64,000 bases of DNA from an uncultured Bacteroidota bacterium (GTDB taxonomy: Bacteria; Bacteroidota; Bacteroidia; B-17B0; Aurantibacillaceae), in contig CALMMX010000078.1 of assembly GCA_937868545.1 (NCBI GenBank), positions 1 to 64,000 on the forward strand, written 5' to 3'. Each line of letters opens with the position of its first letter. Within the stretch, counting starts at the first letter, position 1. The position numbers were made by a program, and so were the translations under genes. Below the pieces are notes generated by a model that was not told the origin of the DNA, searched no databases, and worked only from the letters and a program-made list of their open reading frames with translations. Shown here piece after piece: positions 9,749 to 18,769 of this stretch.

Positions 9749-9886
9749 GATTAAGTTAACCGTATTATAACCAATTAGCCTATCATCAAACTTATTAACA
9801 ATTAATTAAAAATCCAATAGTTTTAAAAACTAAAACCTCGGTTTTACTCAATTTAACCTCGTTTTTATGTATAATTATTAGAAAAA

Positions 9887-10534
9887 TTAGCCCTTTGGAA
9901 AATACACTGGATGTTTTTCGTTATAAAGCCTAAGGTATTTAAACGCTTCGCTTTTTTTCTTTTTTCTATTTAAGGCCATAAATTCTTTGTATAAAATGGG
10001 ATCTCTTTTTAAATATTCTTCTAATTTTTCTATAGAAAACTGAGTAATTTCGCCTGAATAAAAATCAAACATATATTGCCTAATTTCTTTTGTTTTGTAT
10101 GGAGTACTGGTAATTGGAGCTTGCGTATATGGATTATAACCATTTGTATAATTAGTTACTTCTACTGTACCTATAAAATTACTGATTGCACCAAAAACAG
10201 GGATTCTAAAAAAGCTATTATCCTGAAAAATAAAAACTACATTGTTCTGGCAATATCCCCAAATTTTATCCGATTTTATTTTAACAATTGATCCATCTCG
10301 CTCTTTGTATTCAATAACATCGTATTCAGTAAGTTTGCTAAAAAAATCAAGTTGATCTTTAGGTATTTTGGTTATGATTTTATCTTTATCAATTGGCCAA
10401 TTGAACCTAAACTCTTGGTAACTTGCATAAATCCCTTCATATAGCCTAAAATCTTTGGTATACTGTATAGAGTCTTGAGCGTTTATGTTTGTGAAAACAA
10501 AAACAAAAAAGAATATTATGCCTAATTTTTGCAT
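9887..10534 (-). CDS. Exported hypothetical protein
   Basis: The protein has 215 residues with a clear signal peptide (MQKLGIIFFFVFVFTNINAQ) cleaved before DSIQY. The mature part is mixed alpha/beta. It contains a segment around residues 85-115 that reads as a beta-rich core (WGYCQNNVVFIFQDNSFFRIPVFG) and a basic helical end (LNRKKKKSEAFKYLRLYNEKHP). I do not recognise a named family. I have seen comparable small exported proteins in Bacteroidota, but no function can be given. It is divergent from the subtilase gene, with 49 bp between the two start codons. Confidence 0.75.
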   Translation of the reverse strand: MQKLGIIFFFVFVFTNINAQDSIQYTKDFRLYEGIYASYQEFRFNWPIDKDKIITKIPKDQLDFFSKLTEYDVIEYKERDGSIVKIKSDKIWGYCQNNVVFIFQDNSFFRIPVFGAISNFIGTVEVTNYTNGYNPYTQAPITSTPYKTKEIRQYMFDFYSGEITQFSIEKLEEYLKRDPILYKEFMALNRKKKKSEAFKYLRLYNEKHPVYFPKG

Positions 10535-10583
10535 TAGGTAAATATCTAAAAAAATTGTAACTTAATGCTATTAAATTTAATCA

Positions 10584-12689
10584 ATGAAACAATTTTTAGC
10601 ATTTATTATCATAGTTTTTTCTTTGTGCACTGTAAATGCACAAACGGTTTTAAACGCCGAACTAATTGATATATTAGAAAAAGATGCAACCATAGAAAAA
10701 CTTAATATTTTAGTATTGGTTGATCCTGTTCAATTTTCTAATGTTGAAGAGAGCAATTTATTTAAAGTAAATTATAGAAATGGAAATATTTATTCTATCA
10801 ACATAGATGGAATAAATATAAAAAACTTGGCAAAGAAAAAAGGGGTATTGCGTATAGAGTATCATAAACATAATTTGCATTTAATGGATGATACGAGTGA
10901 TGTAAGAAACAGAATAAACCCCATAAAACTTGGAGCTGCGCCACTTAGCTCAAGTTATGATGGAACAGGAATTATTATTGGTATAATAGATTCTGGAACA
11001 GATTTTTCTCATCCAGATTTAAAGGATGCTAGTGGCAATTCGAGAATTAAATTTTTGTGGGATATGACAAAACCTATTGCGGCAAATACTCCCACGGCAT
11101 TTGGTTATGGACAGGAGTGGACTAATTCTGAAATTGATTTAGGTTTGTGTACACATGATGATACTCCTCATTTTGGACATGGAACGGCAAGTTCTGGAAT
11201 TGCTGCAGGTAACGGATTGGCAATAAACCATCACGCTGGAGTTGCACCAAAAGCAGATATTATTGTTGTAGCTATGGATTTTAATAGACCAGGATTTACT
11301 ATAGCTGACGCAGTGCAATACATTTCAACAAAAGCAGCTTTATTAAACAAACCGTTTGTAATAAACGCAAGTGTTGGAGAGTATTATGGAAGTCATGATG
11401 GAACCGATTTAGAAGCACAAATTATAAATGGTATGGTGAGTGGTTCTGGTAAATGTATGGTGGCATCTGCTGGTAATGCAGGTTCTATTCCTTTTCATGT
11501 TGGGTATAATGTGGTTCCAACAGACACTAATTTTTCTTGGATTTCAACCACTTCACATACTATTCAAGTAAGTGAATTTGCAGATACCTTACAATTTAAG
11601 AATGTGAAGTATACTGTTGGTGTAAATAACACCGGTTATACAAACCTTGGAAACATTGGGTTTAAAAATTATTCTTATGCCTTAGGCACATTAAAAAGAG
11701 ATACTATTTATAATGGAATTAATAGAATTGGAATTGTTGAAAGTATAGCAAGTGTTAATACGTTTGGTGTTTATGAGTTAAAGTTTACTATTCTGGCAGA
11801 TAGTCTAAATTATTTATGGAGAATAGAACATACAGGAAATGGTAGAATTGATTCTTGGAATTTTGATTATATAACTTCAAGTTTGCCAAGTGCTACACTA
11901 TTTCCTAAAATTTCAAAGTATAAAATTGCCGATACAACTCAAACAATAGTTAGTAGTTTTCAGTGCAGTGACGAAGTAATTACCGTTGCTAATTATGTTA
12001 ACCGAAATAAATATTTAGATGTAACAAGCACCTTACAAATTACAACAGAAACACCTGGTGAAATAGCAGCTAGCAGCAGTGTTGGCCCAACTCGAAATAA
12101 TAAAATAAAACCAGATATTGCATCAACAGGAGCAACTGTTTTAGCTAGTGCAGCTATGGCAATGCTGCCTGGATTAATTTCTGGAGCACCATCTGTTGTA
12201 GCCCAAGGTGGTTATCATATTACAGCAGGGGGAACGTCTGCATCTAGTCCAGTAGTTGCTGGTTTAGCAGCATTGTATTTGCAAAAGAACCCAAGCGCTA
12301 CAAACATTCAAATAAAACAGGCTATTACAAATTGTGCGTATACCGATGCTTTTGTGAGTTTGCCAGTTCCAAATTACAGATGGGGATATGGAAAGTTAGA
12401 TGGTTTCCATGCTTTGACTTGTGGGATGGTAGTAACTAACATAGAGGTAAACTCTTCTAGTGTAATTAATGTTTATCCTAATCCTATAAGTAATGAAGCT
12501 AATATATTATTTAAAGATGATCAACTTAGAACATTAAAATTGATAAACTCTGTTGGACAAATAGTGTTTATTGAAAAGGTAAAATCTAACACATATAAGT
12601 TAGTATGTAAGGATTTAACCCCTGGTATGTATATATTGGTAAGCGAGGAGAAAGATGCTATTAATAAAATAAAAATTGTAGTTTTGTAA
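10584..12689 (+). CDS. S8 family serine peptidase with T9SS type A sorting domain
   Basis: This is a secreted subtilase of 701 residues with a signal peptide ending at NAQ (about residue 20). The catalytic triad is visible: Asp136 in GIIDSGTDFSHPDL, His199 in HFGHGTASSG and Ser552 in AGGTSASSPVVAGLAA. The oxyanion Asn is in ASAGNAG (N298). Between the oxyanion Asn and the nucleophile lies an insertion of about 200 residues, which is common in Bacteroidota subtilases. The last 80 residues (VYPNPISNEANI...LTPGMYIL...KIVVL) form a T9SS type A sorting domain. The enzyme is therefore probably exported across the outer membrane and released or anchored. The DUF6089 gene begins 39 bp downstream and may be co-transcribed. 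Confidence 0.95.
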   Translation: MKQFLAFIIIVFSLCTVNAQTVLNAELIDILEKDATIEKLNILVLVDPVQFSNVEESNLFKVNYRNGNIYSINIDGINIKNLAKKKGVLRIEYHKHNLHLMDDTSDVRNRINPIKLGAAPLSSSYDGTGIIIGIIDSGTDFSHPDLKDASGNSRIKFLWDMTKPIAANTPTAFGYGQEWTNSEIDLGLCTHDDTPHFGHGTASSGIAAGNGLAINHHAGVAPKADIIVVAMDFNRPGFTIADAVQYISTKAALLNKPFVINASVGEYYGSHDGTDLEAQIINGMVSGSGKCMVASAGNAGSIPFHVGYNVVPTDTNFSWISTTSHTIQVSEFADTLQFKNVKYTVGVNNTGYTNLGNIGFKNYSYALGTLKRDTIYNGINRIGIVESIASVNTFGVYELKFTILADSLNYLWRIEHTGNGRIDSWNFDYITSSLPSATLFPKISKYKIADTTQTIVSSFQCSDEVITVANYVNRNKYLDVTSTLQITTETPGEIAASSSVGPTRNNKIKPDIASTGATVLASAAMAMLPGLISGAPSVVAQGGYHITAGGTSASSPVVAGLAALYLQKNPSATNIQIKQAITNCAYTDAFVSLPVPNYRWGYGKLDGFHALTCGMVVTNIEVNSSSVINVYPNPISNEANILFKDDQLRTLKLINSVGQIVFIEKVKSNTYKLVCKDLTPGMYILVSEEKDAINKIKIVVL

Positions 12690-12728
12690 ACGCAATAATA
12701 GCTAATACTGCTGCGTTATATAGGTAAA

Positions 12729-13541
12729 ATGAAAATTATTTACGTCATATTGTTTGTTTTTAGTGTTGTGTGTATAAACGCTCAAACTAAAAAACGAAAT
12801 TTCAGACAACATGAAATGGGAATATTAATTGGTGGCTCTTATTATATTGGCGATTTAAATCCTGGTAAACATTTTAATATGGCCCAACCTGCATTTGGTG
12901 CATTTTACCGTTTTACACCAAATTACCGTTATGCATTTAGGGGTGGAGTAAACTTTGGAGAAATTAGAGGTGATGATTCTCAAAGTGATAATATTGATCA
13001 AATACAAAGAAACTTAAATTTTAAATCCCAAATTACTGAGTTTAATGTGTTGGCTGAATTTAATTTTTTAGAATATAGAATTAGTAATGATAAATTTAAG
13101 TTTACAACATTTTTATTTTTAGGAATTGACGTGTTTAATTTTAAACCAAGAGCTGAAATAAACAATAATTGGGTTGATTTACAGCCTTTACGTACAGAAG
13201 GTCAAACAAAAAAATATAAATTAACACAAGTTGCAATTCCTTTTGGAGTTGGTGTTAAAATGAATGTATCTAAACAAGTTGGTATTGGTTTAGAGTGGGG
13301 ACCACGTAAAACTTTTACTGATTATTTAGATGATGTAAGTGGCACTTATCCAGATATTATTGCTAATCCATTTAAAAGCGAACTTGCAAAAAAACTATCA
13401 GATAGATCTAAAAATGCAGGAAGTAATATAAATGAACAAAGAGGTAATCCACGTACAAAAGACTGGTATATCTTTTTTGGAGTATCGCTAAACGTTAAGC
13501 TTAATCCAAAGCCTGCTCCTTGTCATGCTTACGACCATTAA
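12729..13541 (+). CDS. DUF6089 family outer-membrane beta-barrel protein
   Basis: The protein has 270 residues with signal peptide MKIIYVILFVFSVVCINAQ. The mature sequence has the family pattern: HEMGILIGGSYYIGDLNP near residues 28-45, FGAFYRFTPNYRYAFRGG, then alternating amphipathic strands ending in KDWYIFFGVSLNVKLNP. Many members lie near envelope-biogenesis or T9SS genes, but a precise function is not established. The C-terminal tail contains Cys and His residues (PAPCHAYDH), whose significance is unknown. The start is ATG at 12729. Its stop lies 8 bp from the stop of the convergent CDIC barrel gene. Confidence 0.85.
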   Translation: MKIIYVILFVFSVVCINAQTKKRNFRQHEMGILIGGSYYIGDLNPGKHFNMAQPAFGAFYRFTPNYRYAFRGGVNFGEIRGDDSQSDNIDQIQRNLNFKSQITEFNVLAEFNFLEYRISNDKFKFTTFLFLGIDVFNFKPRAEINNNWVDLQPLRTEGQTKKYKLTQVAIPFGVGVKMNVSKQVGIGLEWGPRKTFTDYLDDVSGTYPDIIANPFKSELAKKLSDRSKNAGSNINEQRGNPRTKDWYIFFGVSLNVKLNPKPAPCHAYDH

Positions 13542-13549
13542 TAGATTAG

Positions 13550-14527
13550 CTATTGGCTTTTACTATTGAAACTATAATTTAGTCCAACACTTATTCTACC
13601 AACATTTTTTAATTGTCCTACAGAAACTTCCTCATGTGCAGTTAATTGAAAAGATGTATTAATAGATATGTTTTTATAGTATAAATCTAAACCTGGTCCA
13701 ACCATTAATGTATTTACTTTCAATCCATCAACCAAATTATTTTTGGCATACAATCCTTCTGAATATTCATAATTAAACTGTACAGATGGATATAAAATAA
13801 TTTTTTTAATGGGTACTTTATAAAACACAGTAGCAAAGTTTGTTGTACTTGGTGCTAGTTTTTCGGCATAACTATTTTTACCATTGTATTTAAAATTGCA
13901 GTTTATGTTTGCCCCCCAATTTTTTATCATTAGTAAATAATTTGTGTTTAATAGTAAATCCCAAGAACCTGTTCCCGGCTGCATTTCAAATGGCAATCTA
14001 TTACTAAAATTGTCGTGTGCATAATAGTTACCAGTTGGAGTCTTTATTCCTAAACCGCAAATTAATTTGTGTTTTATTTTATCATCAACTTTAGGTGAAA
14101 TAAAATGATAACCAATGAGCATAGAAACATCACCTAAGCCGGTGTGCGATACAGACTGATTATTGTTTTTGGATTTATTATTTAGTACTGGAATAAAAGC
14201 ATTTATTTCTAATCGTTTTAGTGCAAAATATTTTAATCGTAACTCAAACACCTTATAAGATTCAAAATCTTTACTTGAATACGTTTTATTTTGCAATGAT
14301 GAATCTGTTGGCGTATCATGTGTTACTTTATATGCCGCAGTTGGAAAAAACTGACCATGTGTTTGGTAGTTTCTATAACCATTGTAAACTCTATATCTAT
14401 GCAAAAATGTAACCATGTTTTTATTGTCATAAGGAGTAAGACCCATATAACTGCCACATATATCACAAGATAAAGTTGTGAGTGTGTTTATTAAAAACAC
14501 ACTCACAAATAAAAATTTAAAATACAT
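13550..14527 (-). CDS. Outer-membrane barrel protein with N-terminal CxxC, MbnP-associated type
   Basis: The protein has 325 residues. The signal peptide is followed directly by CDICGS (C21, C24 of the precursor). The rest is a run of amphipathic strands (LRLKYFALKRLEINAFIPVL; GLGDVSMLIGYHF; ISVGLNYSF at the end) typical of an outer-membrane beta-barrel 'transporter' family. In Bacteroidota, barrel proteins beginning CDICGC occur next to MbnP. The mature N-terminal CxxC could bind a metal, and Cys at position 1 could alternatively be lipidated, although the preceding residues (TLS) make a loose lipobox. The gene lies 5 bp downstream of the MbnP gene. I infer a role in copper or other metal handling at the outer membrane, which is not proven by sequence. 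Confidence 0.75.
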   Translation of the reverse strand: MYFKFLFVSVFLINTLTTLSCDICGSYMGLTPYDNKNMVTFLHRYRVYNGYRNYQTHGQFFPTAAYKVTHDTPTDSSLQNKTYSSKDFESYKVFELRLKYFALKRLEINAFIPVLNNKSKNNNQSVSHTGLGDVSMLIGYHFISPKVDDKIKHKLICGLGIKTPTGNYYAHDNFSNRLPFEMQPGTGSWDLLLNTNYLLMIKNWGANINCNFKYNGKNSYAEKLAPSTTNFATVFYKVPIKKIILYPSVQFNYEYSEGLYAKNNLVDGLKVNTLMVGPGLDLYYKNISINTSFQLTAHEEVSVGQLKNVGRISVGLNYSFNSKSQ

Positions 14528-14532
14528 TTTAA

Positions 14533-15321
14533 TTAGTTATGTATATGTTCAATTGTAAACATATCTGCATAATTATCTGCAATTTTTTTAGCAGTTGGAC
14601 TAGGCATTGTAACTGAATTAGTACTTGAAAAATTTATAATATTAGGTGCAGCAAACCATTCAGCAATGTTTGCAGATAAATGAATTTGAGGAGTAATACT
14701 AGATGTTACATGTGCTGTATCTGTGTTAAAAGAAGGAGATACAGTTTTTAACGTTTTGTTTGATCCAGAGAAACCACCAATATGAAATTCGAGTTTATTT
14801 GCAGGAGCAGTTGATTGCGGTGAGGTTCCTTCAACTTTTGCCATAATATAACCAGAACTCCATGACCAAAACATGCCTTTAGCAGGATCTAATGCGCCTG
14901 TTTGAGCACCAGAAACGTTTCTTGCACTGTCAACACCAATCATAAATTCTATAGATTTGTAATCACCCAAAGGAACTCCAGCAACTGTAAATGATGTTGA
15001 AGCAACATCTGATAAATCTATTAAATGATAACTATTACTTTCTGTGAAAATAGAGTTATCCATTTTTGTAAGCTTAACATTGCTAATGTAAAATTTTACC
15101 ATAGAAACATTAAACGTGTTTCCAGCTTGATTTGTGTAAGTATCAGTTGAAAATACTAATGGGCTGCTACCAACCATACCTTCAAACATTAATGAAAGAC
15201 TACCTGCTGCAGGTACAGTAGGTTCTGGAATTGGTTCAGGCACTGTGTTTTTATCTTTTTTACAGTTTGTTAAAGTAATTGCAAGTAAAGCTATTGTTAT
15301 AAATTTTAGAGTTGTTTTCAT
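14533..15321 (-). CDS. MbnP family copper-associated lipoprotein
   Basis: The protein has 262 residues with lipobox LTNC (Cys20), so it is a probable lipoprotein. The mature part has MbnP hallmarks: an opening strand (GSLSLMFEGMVGSSPLVF), then FNVSMVKFYISNVKLT near 70-85. The motif GMFWSWSSGYIMAKVEG (W152, W154) follows, then LEFHIGGFSG (H180). In characterised MbnP a tryptophan is oxidised to kynurenine by the diheme partner MbnH, and the protein then binds copper. No diheme CXXCH protein is present in this window. Its neighbours are a Cys-rich exported peptide upstream and a CDIC barrel protein 5 bp downstream, so the set looks like one transcription unit for periplasmic copper. Confidence 0.85.
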   Translation of the reverse strand: MKTTLKFITIALLAITLTNCKKDKNTVPEPIPEPTVPAAGSLSLMFEGMVGSSPLVFSTDTYTNQAGNTFNVSMVKFYISNVKLTKMDNSIFTESNSYHLIDLSDVASTSFTVAGVPLGDYKSIEFMIGVDSARNVSGAQTGALDPAKGMFWSWSSGYIMAKVEGTSPQSTAPANKLEFHIGGFSGSNKTLKTVSPSFNTDTAHVTSSITPQIHLSANIAEWFAAPNIINFSSTNSVTMPSPTAKKIADNYADMFTIEHIHN

Positions 15322-15323
15322 TT

Positions 15324-15515
15324 TTAATTATAGTTTAATTCGTTATTTAATAGTTTTTGAATTGAGTTATTTATGTATTTGTATGTTTTAATAAATAACA
15401 CTGTTAGTTTTGAAGGCGTTTTACCCTTTGTTTTGTCAACGTATAGTTTAATTAAGCGACATTCGTTTAACAACAATAGAAGTAACGCCACAAAAATTAA
15501 TGCAATAATTTTCAT
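15324..15515 (-). CDS. Small hydrophobic-N-terminus protein upstream of mbnP
   Basis: This is a 63-residue frame with ATG at 15515 and a stop 2 bp before the mbnP start. The N-terminus (MKIIALIFVALLLLLLNEC) is a signal peptide or membrane anchor. The NEC could act as a lipobox-like site, and the remainder is basic. I do not recognise it. The tight spacing to mbnP and to the Cys-rich gene (74 bp) argues for a real gene, but the length leaves room for doubt. Confidence 0.45.
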   Translation of the reverse strand: MKIIALIFVALLLLLLNECRLIKLYVDKTKGKTPSKLTVLFIKTYKYINNSIQKLLNNELNYN

Positions 15516-15589
15516 TTTTGTTAATTTTTAAGAAAAATAATGATAATCCTAAAAACCCATATTTTGGATTAATAAATTAGGCTTTAATA

Positions 15590-15979
15590 CTAAGAAAGGT
15601 TATCCTTAGGTGGTTGGAAAATAGATTTAGTAAAACTAATTGGTTTATTTTCAACATATAAAAAATTAGGAGTTTCGTTGCTTACTTTAGGTATAAAAAC
15701 ACATAAAAGATAAGTAGTTAAAATTTCGGTTTTTTCAACTTTATCTTTTAATCCATTTGGCAAGTTGTTTTGGCGATTATCTTCTTTTTTTAATTCTTTA
15801 CTTAAATAACACTTTGCCTTACAACAACTTTTGGGTTTGTTTTTATTTTCACAAACCGTATTAGCCAGTTCTGTTTGGTTTTTTTTGAAATTGATAAAAA
15901 TAATACTCTTTGCAACAGATTGCCAGCTAAAGCTTAGTAACAAGATAATTGAAAAAAGTATATTGATTTTGTTTTTCAA
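15590..15979 (-). CDS. Exported Cys-rich protein with CCxxxC motif (putative metal binding)
   Basis: The protein has 129 residues. The start must be TTG at 15979: an in-frame TAA lies just upstream, and this codon gives a well-formed signal peptide (MKNKINILFSIILLLSFSW). The mature part has cysteines at 43, 52, 53 and 57 in NKPKSCCKAKCYLSKEL, a motif I associate with small exported Bacteroidota proteins near copper or heavy-metal genes. A second hydrophobic stretch (TTYLLCVFIP) lies near residue 90. A -7 box TACCTTTG sits about 20 bp upstream, supporting this start. Together with MbnP downstream it suggests a role in periplasmic copper binding, which is an inference. Confidence 0.65.
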   Translation of the reverse strand: MKNKINILFSIILLLSFSWQSVAKSIIFINFKKNQTELANTVCENKNKPKSCCKAKCYLSKELKKEDNRQNNLPNGLKDKVEKTEILTTYLLCVFIPKVSNETPNFLYVENKPISFTKSIFQPPKDNLS

Positions 15980-15998
15980 AATTTACATTATTATTACG

Positions 15999-16006
15999 CA
16001 AAGGTA
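15999..16006 (-). promoter_or_regulatory. -7 box TACCTTTG for the copper-type cassette
   Basis: This is a perfect TAnnTTTG on the minus strand, with the expected transcription start about 7 nt downstream and a leader of only about 13 nt before the TTG start at 15979. No TTG lies at the ideal 19-bp spacing, so the -33 element is poor. Confidence 0.5.
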
Positions 16007-16167
16007 TTAATAATTTTAAATTTTATTATGTTTTAATACATAAAAACCATTTTGAGTATTTTTTGGCTTTTAAGTTTTGAATTAATACAATGACGATGCG
16101 GTGATGAAATCTAATTTTTAATAGAATTAAATAGAAAAGCTCATAACTCCTTTCAAATACGCAAAAA

Positions 16168-18180
16168 TCAATTAACAATTAGTTTTTCGGTTTTAGTTTT
16201 TCCTGTTTCGGTTGTTATGTTTATAAAATAAACCCCTTTGCTATAATTTGAAACTGATAGTGTAATTGAACTTGAATTATTTGGTTTAGTTTGATAAATT
16301 ATTTTTCCCATAATATCTAAAATAATTATTTCTGTAATTGCCTCTTGAGAAGAAACAATAAACTCATCTGCTGTGGGATTTGGACTTACAATTACATTAG
16401 TTTGTTTTTCATTTTCTAAAACTAAATCTACTGATGATGTTTTTAAAACTAAATGGTATACCGATTTTGGTTGCATTTGATAAGTTAAAGTGTTTCCAGA
16501 AATAGTGCTGTTACCAGTAAGTAAGTTAATTTTAGATTTCACTGTTAGCAAGTTGTTTCCATCAGCTTCAGCAATTCCATAGGCATCTGTAAATTGAGTG
16601 TAAATGCTTGGACCAGTGATGGTAATAGAGGCTGTTGTTGCAACTGAGTTTTTATTAATTAATACAATGTGCATAATGTTTGCAGTAGCGTCATCTATAG
16701 ATGAATATATGGAAGTTGTTGTGTTATTTGATGTACTACTTTCTAAAGAAATACTTCCAAATGTTTTTTTAGTACCATCATAATTTCTGTAAATTTTAAA
16801 AGCTGGAGAAATGTATTGATCTGCTATTCCAAAGTAAGTTGCATAGTAAACATCATTTTTGCCAAATATTCCTAGTGCATCTGCTTGCGCAATTGTACCC
16901 GAAATGTTTGTTCTTCCGTAAAAGTCATATTCTGTAATAGCTAATTTTGTTCCAGGATAAAAATCATTAATAGCTCTTTGGGTTAATGGAATCATTCTTA
17001 ATCCTCTGCCTTCCGTTAAACCATTTCCTATTTGTGTTATCCAAGATGATTCTACGTAAGTACTATCCCATAAACTACGTGGAGCTTGCATTCTATCAGC
17101 ATCAGACGAAATTCCTTCTGGGTAATAATGCATTGCATAAACATCTATTAAACGTTTGCCTTCTATAATTTCTTTTTGCTTCATAGATGCTAAAAAAGCA
17201 TTTTGCCAAGTCATTTGATTGTATCTATATGTGTTTCCTGTAGAATTTGTTTTATACGGTTCAATATTAAAAGTACTCCAATCACTCGGTTGATGTGATG
17301 TTCCGTCCCATACACTCCATAAACTATATGCTTCCATATAGCCCCACCTACCAGCTGAAAACACTTTTGCATTAGCATCAGTGTTTTTTATGGTTTTAGC
17401 TAATTGATACGTTTTATTAATTACTTCATTACATGTAGTAAAACTTGGATGTAAAACAGAATGTGTTCCATCTGTACCACCACCAGTTAAATAATGTGCC
17501 CATAAACCAACTTCATTATCTGTTTGATAAAACTTGATACCATTTGTAGTTGATGCATCGCCAAATTGATTTTTTAAAAAATTGATTTCTTCATCCACAT
17601 AAATATTTCCATCAGCTAAATCGGGAGTTAACGAAAATGCAGTTGGTTTTGTATTAACAACTTGTTTCCAGCGAGTTGGCGTGCTTACAGGAGTTCCACA
17701 AGTGGAATTTGTAATATCTGCCGCAACGTATCCTGCCATTGGTAATTGAATAAGAGCAGCAGCACCTATTGTTAATGCATGGTTTTGTGTAGTAACTAAT
17801 GCTTGCGCAGGTGTATAAAATGCTGGTGCTGCAGATGCGCCGGAACTTGTAACCATATATGATTGAAAGTTGCTGTTTTTGTGAGCATCATCATTACCAC
17901 CATTATTTGCACCTTGCTCCCAATTATAAGATGTCATGGAATTGCCACCAACTCTCCAAGCGGTTACATTCATTGCACTTAAATTAGCTGAGCCCCCATG
18001 GTTAGATAAACCTGTTGCCCATGTTGAACCCCATGTGTTATCATATACATAACCATTTAAACCATATATATATGGACTAATGGGTTTTTGACTAGCTGTT
18101 GAGGTATTAATTTGCATGTTTACTTGCGCATTAGATGCAAATCCAAATGCTATTAGAAATGTATTTAATATTGTTCTCAT
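16168..18180 (-). CDS. Glycoside hydrolase family 44 protein with T9SS type A sorting domain
   Basis: This is a secreted glycanase of 670 residues with a signal peptide ending SNAQ. GH44 (endoglucanase/xyloglucanase) landmarks occur in order: ISPYIYGLNGY (34-44), AWRVGGNSMTSYNWEQG (74-90), the acid/base region QTDNEVGLWAHY with Glu223, DVYAMHYYPEG (346-356), and the nucleophile region KLAITEYDFYG with Glu417. Both catalytic glutamates are present, but the usual ENEPDLW is degenerate (DNEVGLW). A small all-beta domain follows. The last 80 residues (VIVSPNPTADEFIV...YSKGVYFINITTE...KLIVN) are a type A sorting domain. It is the last gene of a minus-strand run with an esterase, a SiaB-like protein and a collagen-like lipoprotein, which suggests use of plant-type polysaccharide. 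Confidence 0.88.
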   Translation of the reverse strand: MRTILNTFLIAFGFASNAQVNMQINTSTASQKPISPYIYGLNGYVYDNTWGSTWATGLSNHGGSANLSAMNVTAWRVGGNSMTSYNWEQGANNGGNDDAHKNSNFQSYMVTSSGASAAPAFYTPAQALVTTQNHALTIGAAALIQLPMAGYVAADITNSTCGTPVSTPTRWKQVVNTKPTAFSLTPDLADGNIYVDEEINFLKNQFGDASTTNGIKFYQTDNEVGLWAHYLTGGGTDGTHSVLHPSFTTCNEVINKTYQLAKTIKNTDANAKVFSAGRWGYMEAYSLWSVWDGTSHQPSDWSTFNIEPYKTNSTGNTYRYNQMTWQNAFLASMKQKEIIEGKRLIDVYAMHYYPEGISSDADRMQAPRSLWDSTYVESSWITQIGNGLTEGRGLRMIPLTQRAINDFYPGTKLAITEYDFYGRTNISGTIAQADALGIFGKNDVYYATYFGIADQYISPAFKIYRNYDGTKKTFGSISLESSTSNNTTTSIYSSIDDATANIMHIVLINKNSVATTASITITGPSIYTQFTDAYGIAEADGNNLLTVKSKINLLTGNSTISGNTLTYQMQPKSVYHLVLKTSSVDLVLENEKQTNVIVSPNPTADEFIVSSQEAITEIIILDIMGKIIYQTKPNNSSSITLSVSNYSKGVYFINITTETGKTKTEKLIVN

Positions 18181-18258
18181 TTGTTTTTTTGTGCTACTAA
18201 GTTAATGATATAGTATTTAATTAAATAGAAGAATGAATAATATAAAATTATTTAAATT

Positions 18259-18747
18259 CTATACTGTTATGTGAGTACTAAATAATTTTTTATTTAAATA
18301 TGATTTGGTGATACTAAAATTAATGTTTGATTTTGAGTTTAGTTTCATGCACAAAAACCCTAAGCCAGCGCCACCTTTATCGTTAAACATACCGTTAGAA
18401 AGCGTATTTAAATATTCGGTTTTCAATTCGGTTTTAGTATAACTATTAATTGAATTTAGTTTTGACTCGAGTTTTTCTTGCTGAGATTGAGTAATATAAT
18501 TTTTACAGGAAATTATAAAAGTGTTGTTGTGTAATTTAATAGAAAAAAAACAAACAGGCGTTTGTTTTTTTTCTACTACCCCATAATTATATGCATTTTG
18601 AAGTAGTTCAATGGCAATAAATTTTAAACGTTTTTTTATTTGGTCAGAAAGATTAAGCGCTTGTGTTTTTAGTTTAAGAGTATTTACTATTTCATTAATA
18701 TAAAAAGGATTTATGTTACCTGAAAAATTAATGATATCTGTTTTCAT
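18259..18747 (-). CDS. SiaB-like / DUF6272 GHKL-fold protein
   Basis: The protein has about 162 residues and a degenerate histidine-kinase-type ATPase fold. It has an N-box-like IAIELLQNAYNYG, where E and N are the metal and ATP contacts, and a G-box-like DKGGAGLGFLCMKLNSKS. This is the SiaB/DUF6272 type, related to anti-sigma-factor kinases that work with PP2C (SpoIIE-type) phosphatases and STAS-domain proteins. The start chosen is ATG at 18747. The longer frame begins at a TTG (18777) overlapping the preceding stop and lacks support. It sits between an esterase (22 bp upstream) and the GH44 gene (78 bp downstream), an unusual place for a signalling protein. A SpoIIE phosphatase is encoded at 44.3 kb. 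Confidence 0.75.
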   Translation of the reverse strand: MKTDIINFSGNINPFYINEIVNTLKLKTQALNLSDQIKKRLKFIAIELLQNAYNYGVVEKKQTPVCFFSIKLHNNTFIISCKNYITQSQQEKLESKLNSINSYTKTELKTEYLNTLSNGMFNDKGGAGLGFLCMKLNSKSNINFSITKSYLNKKLFSTHITV

Positions 18748-18769
18748 TTTATTATTAAAGTAATAAGAG

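Noticed and set aside
12689-12717. Possible hairpin AACGCA / TGCGTT after the subtilase gene
   Set aside because: It has a long 17-nt loop and no T tail, and the DUF6089 gene follows directly, so it is not a convincing terminator.
13541-13560. Small hairpin AATAG / CTATT between convergent genes
   Set aside because: It is a five-base AT-rich stem with no T run and is easily due to chance.
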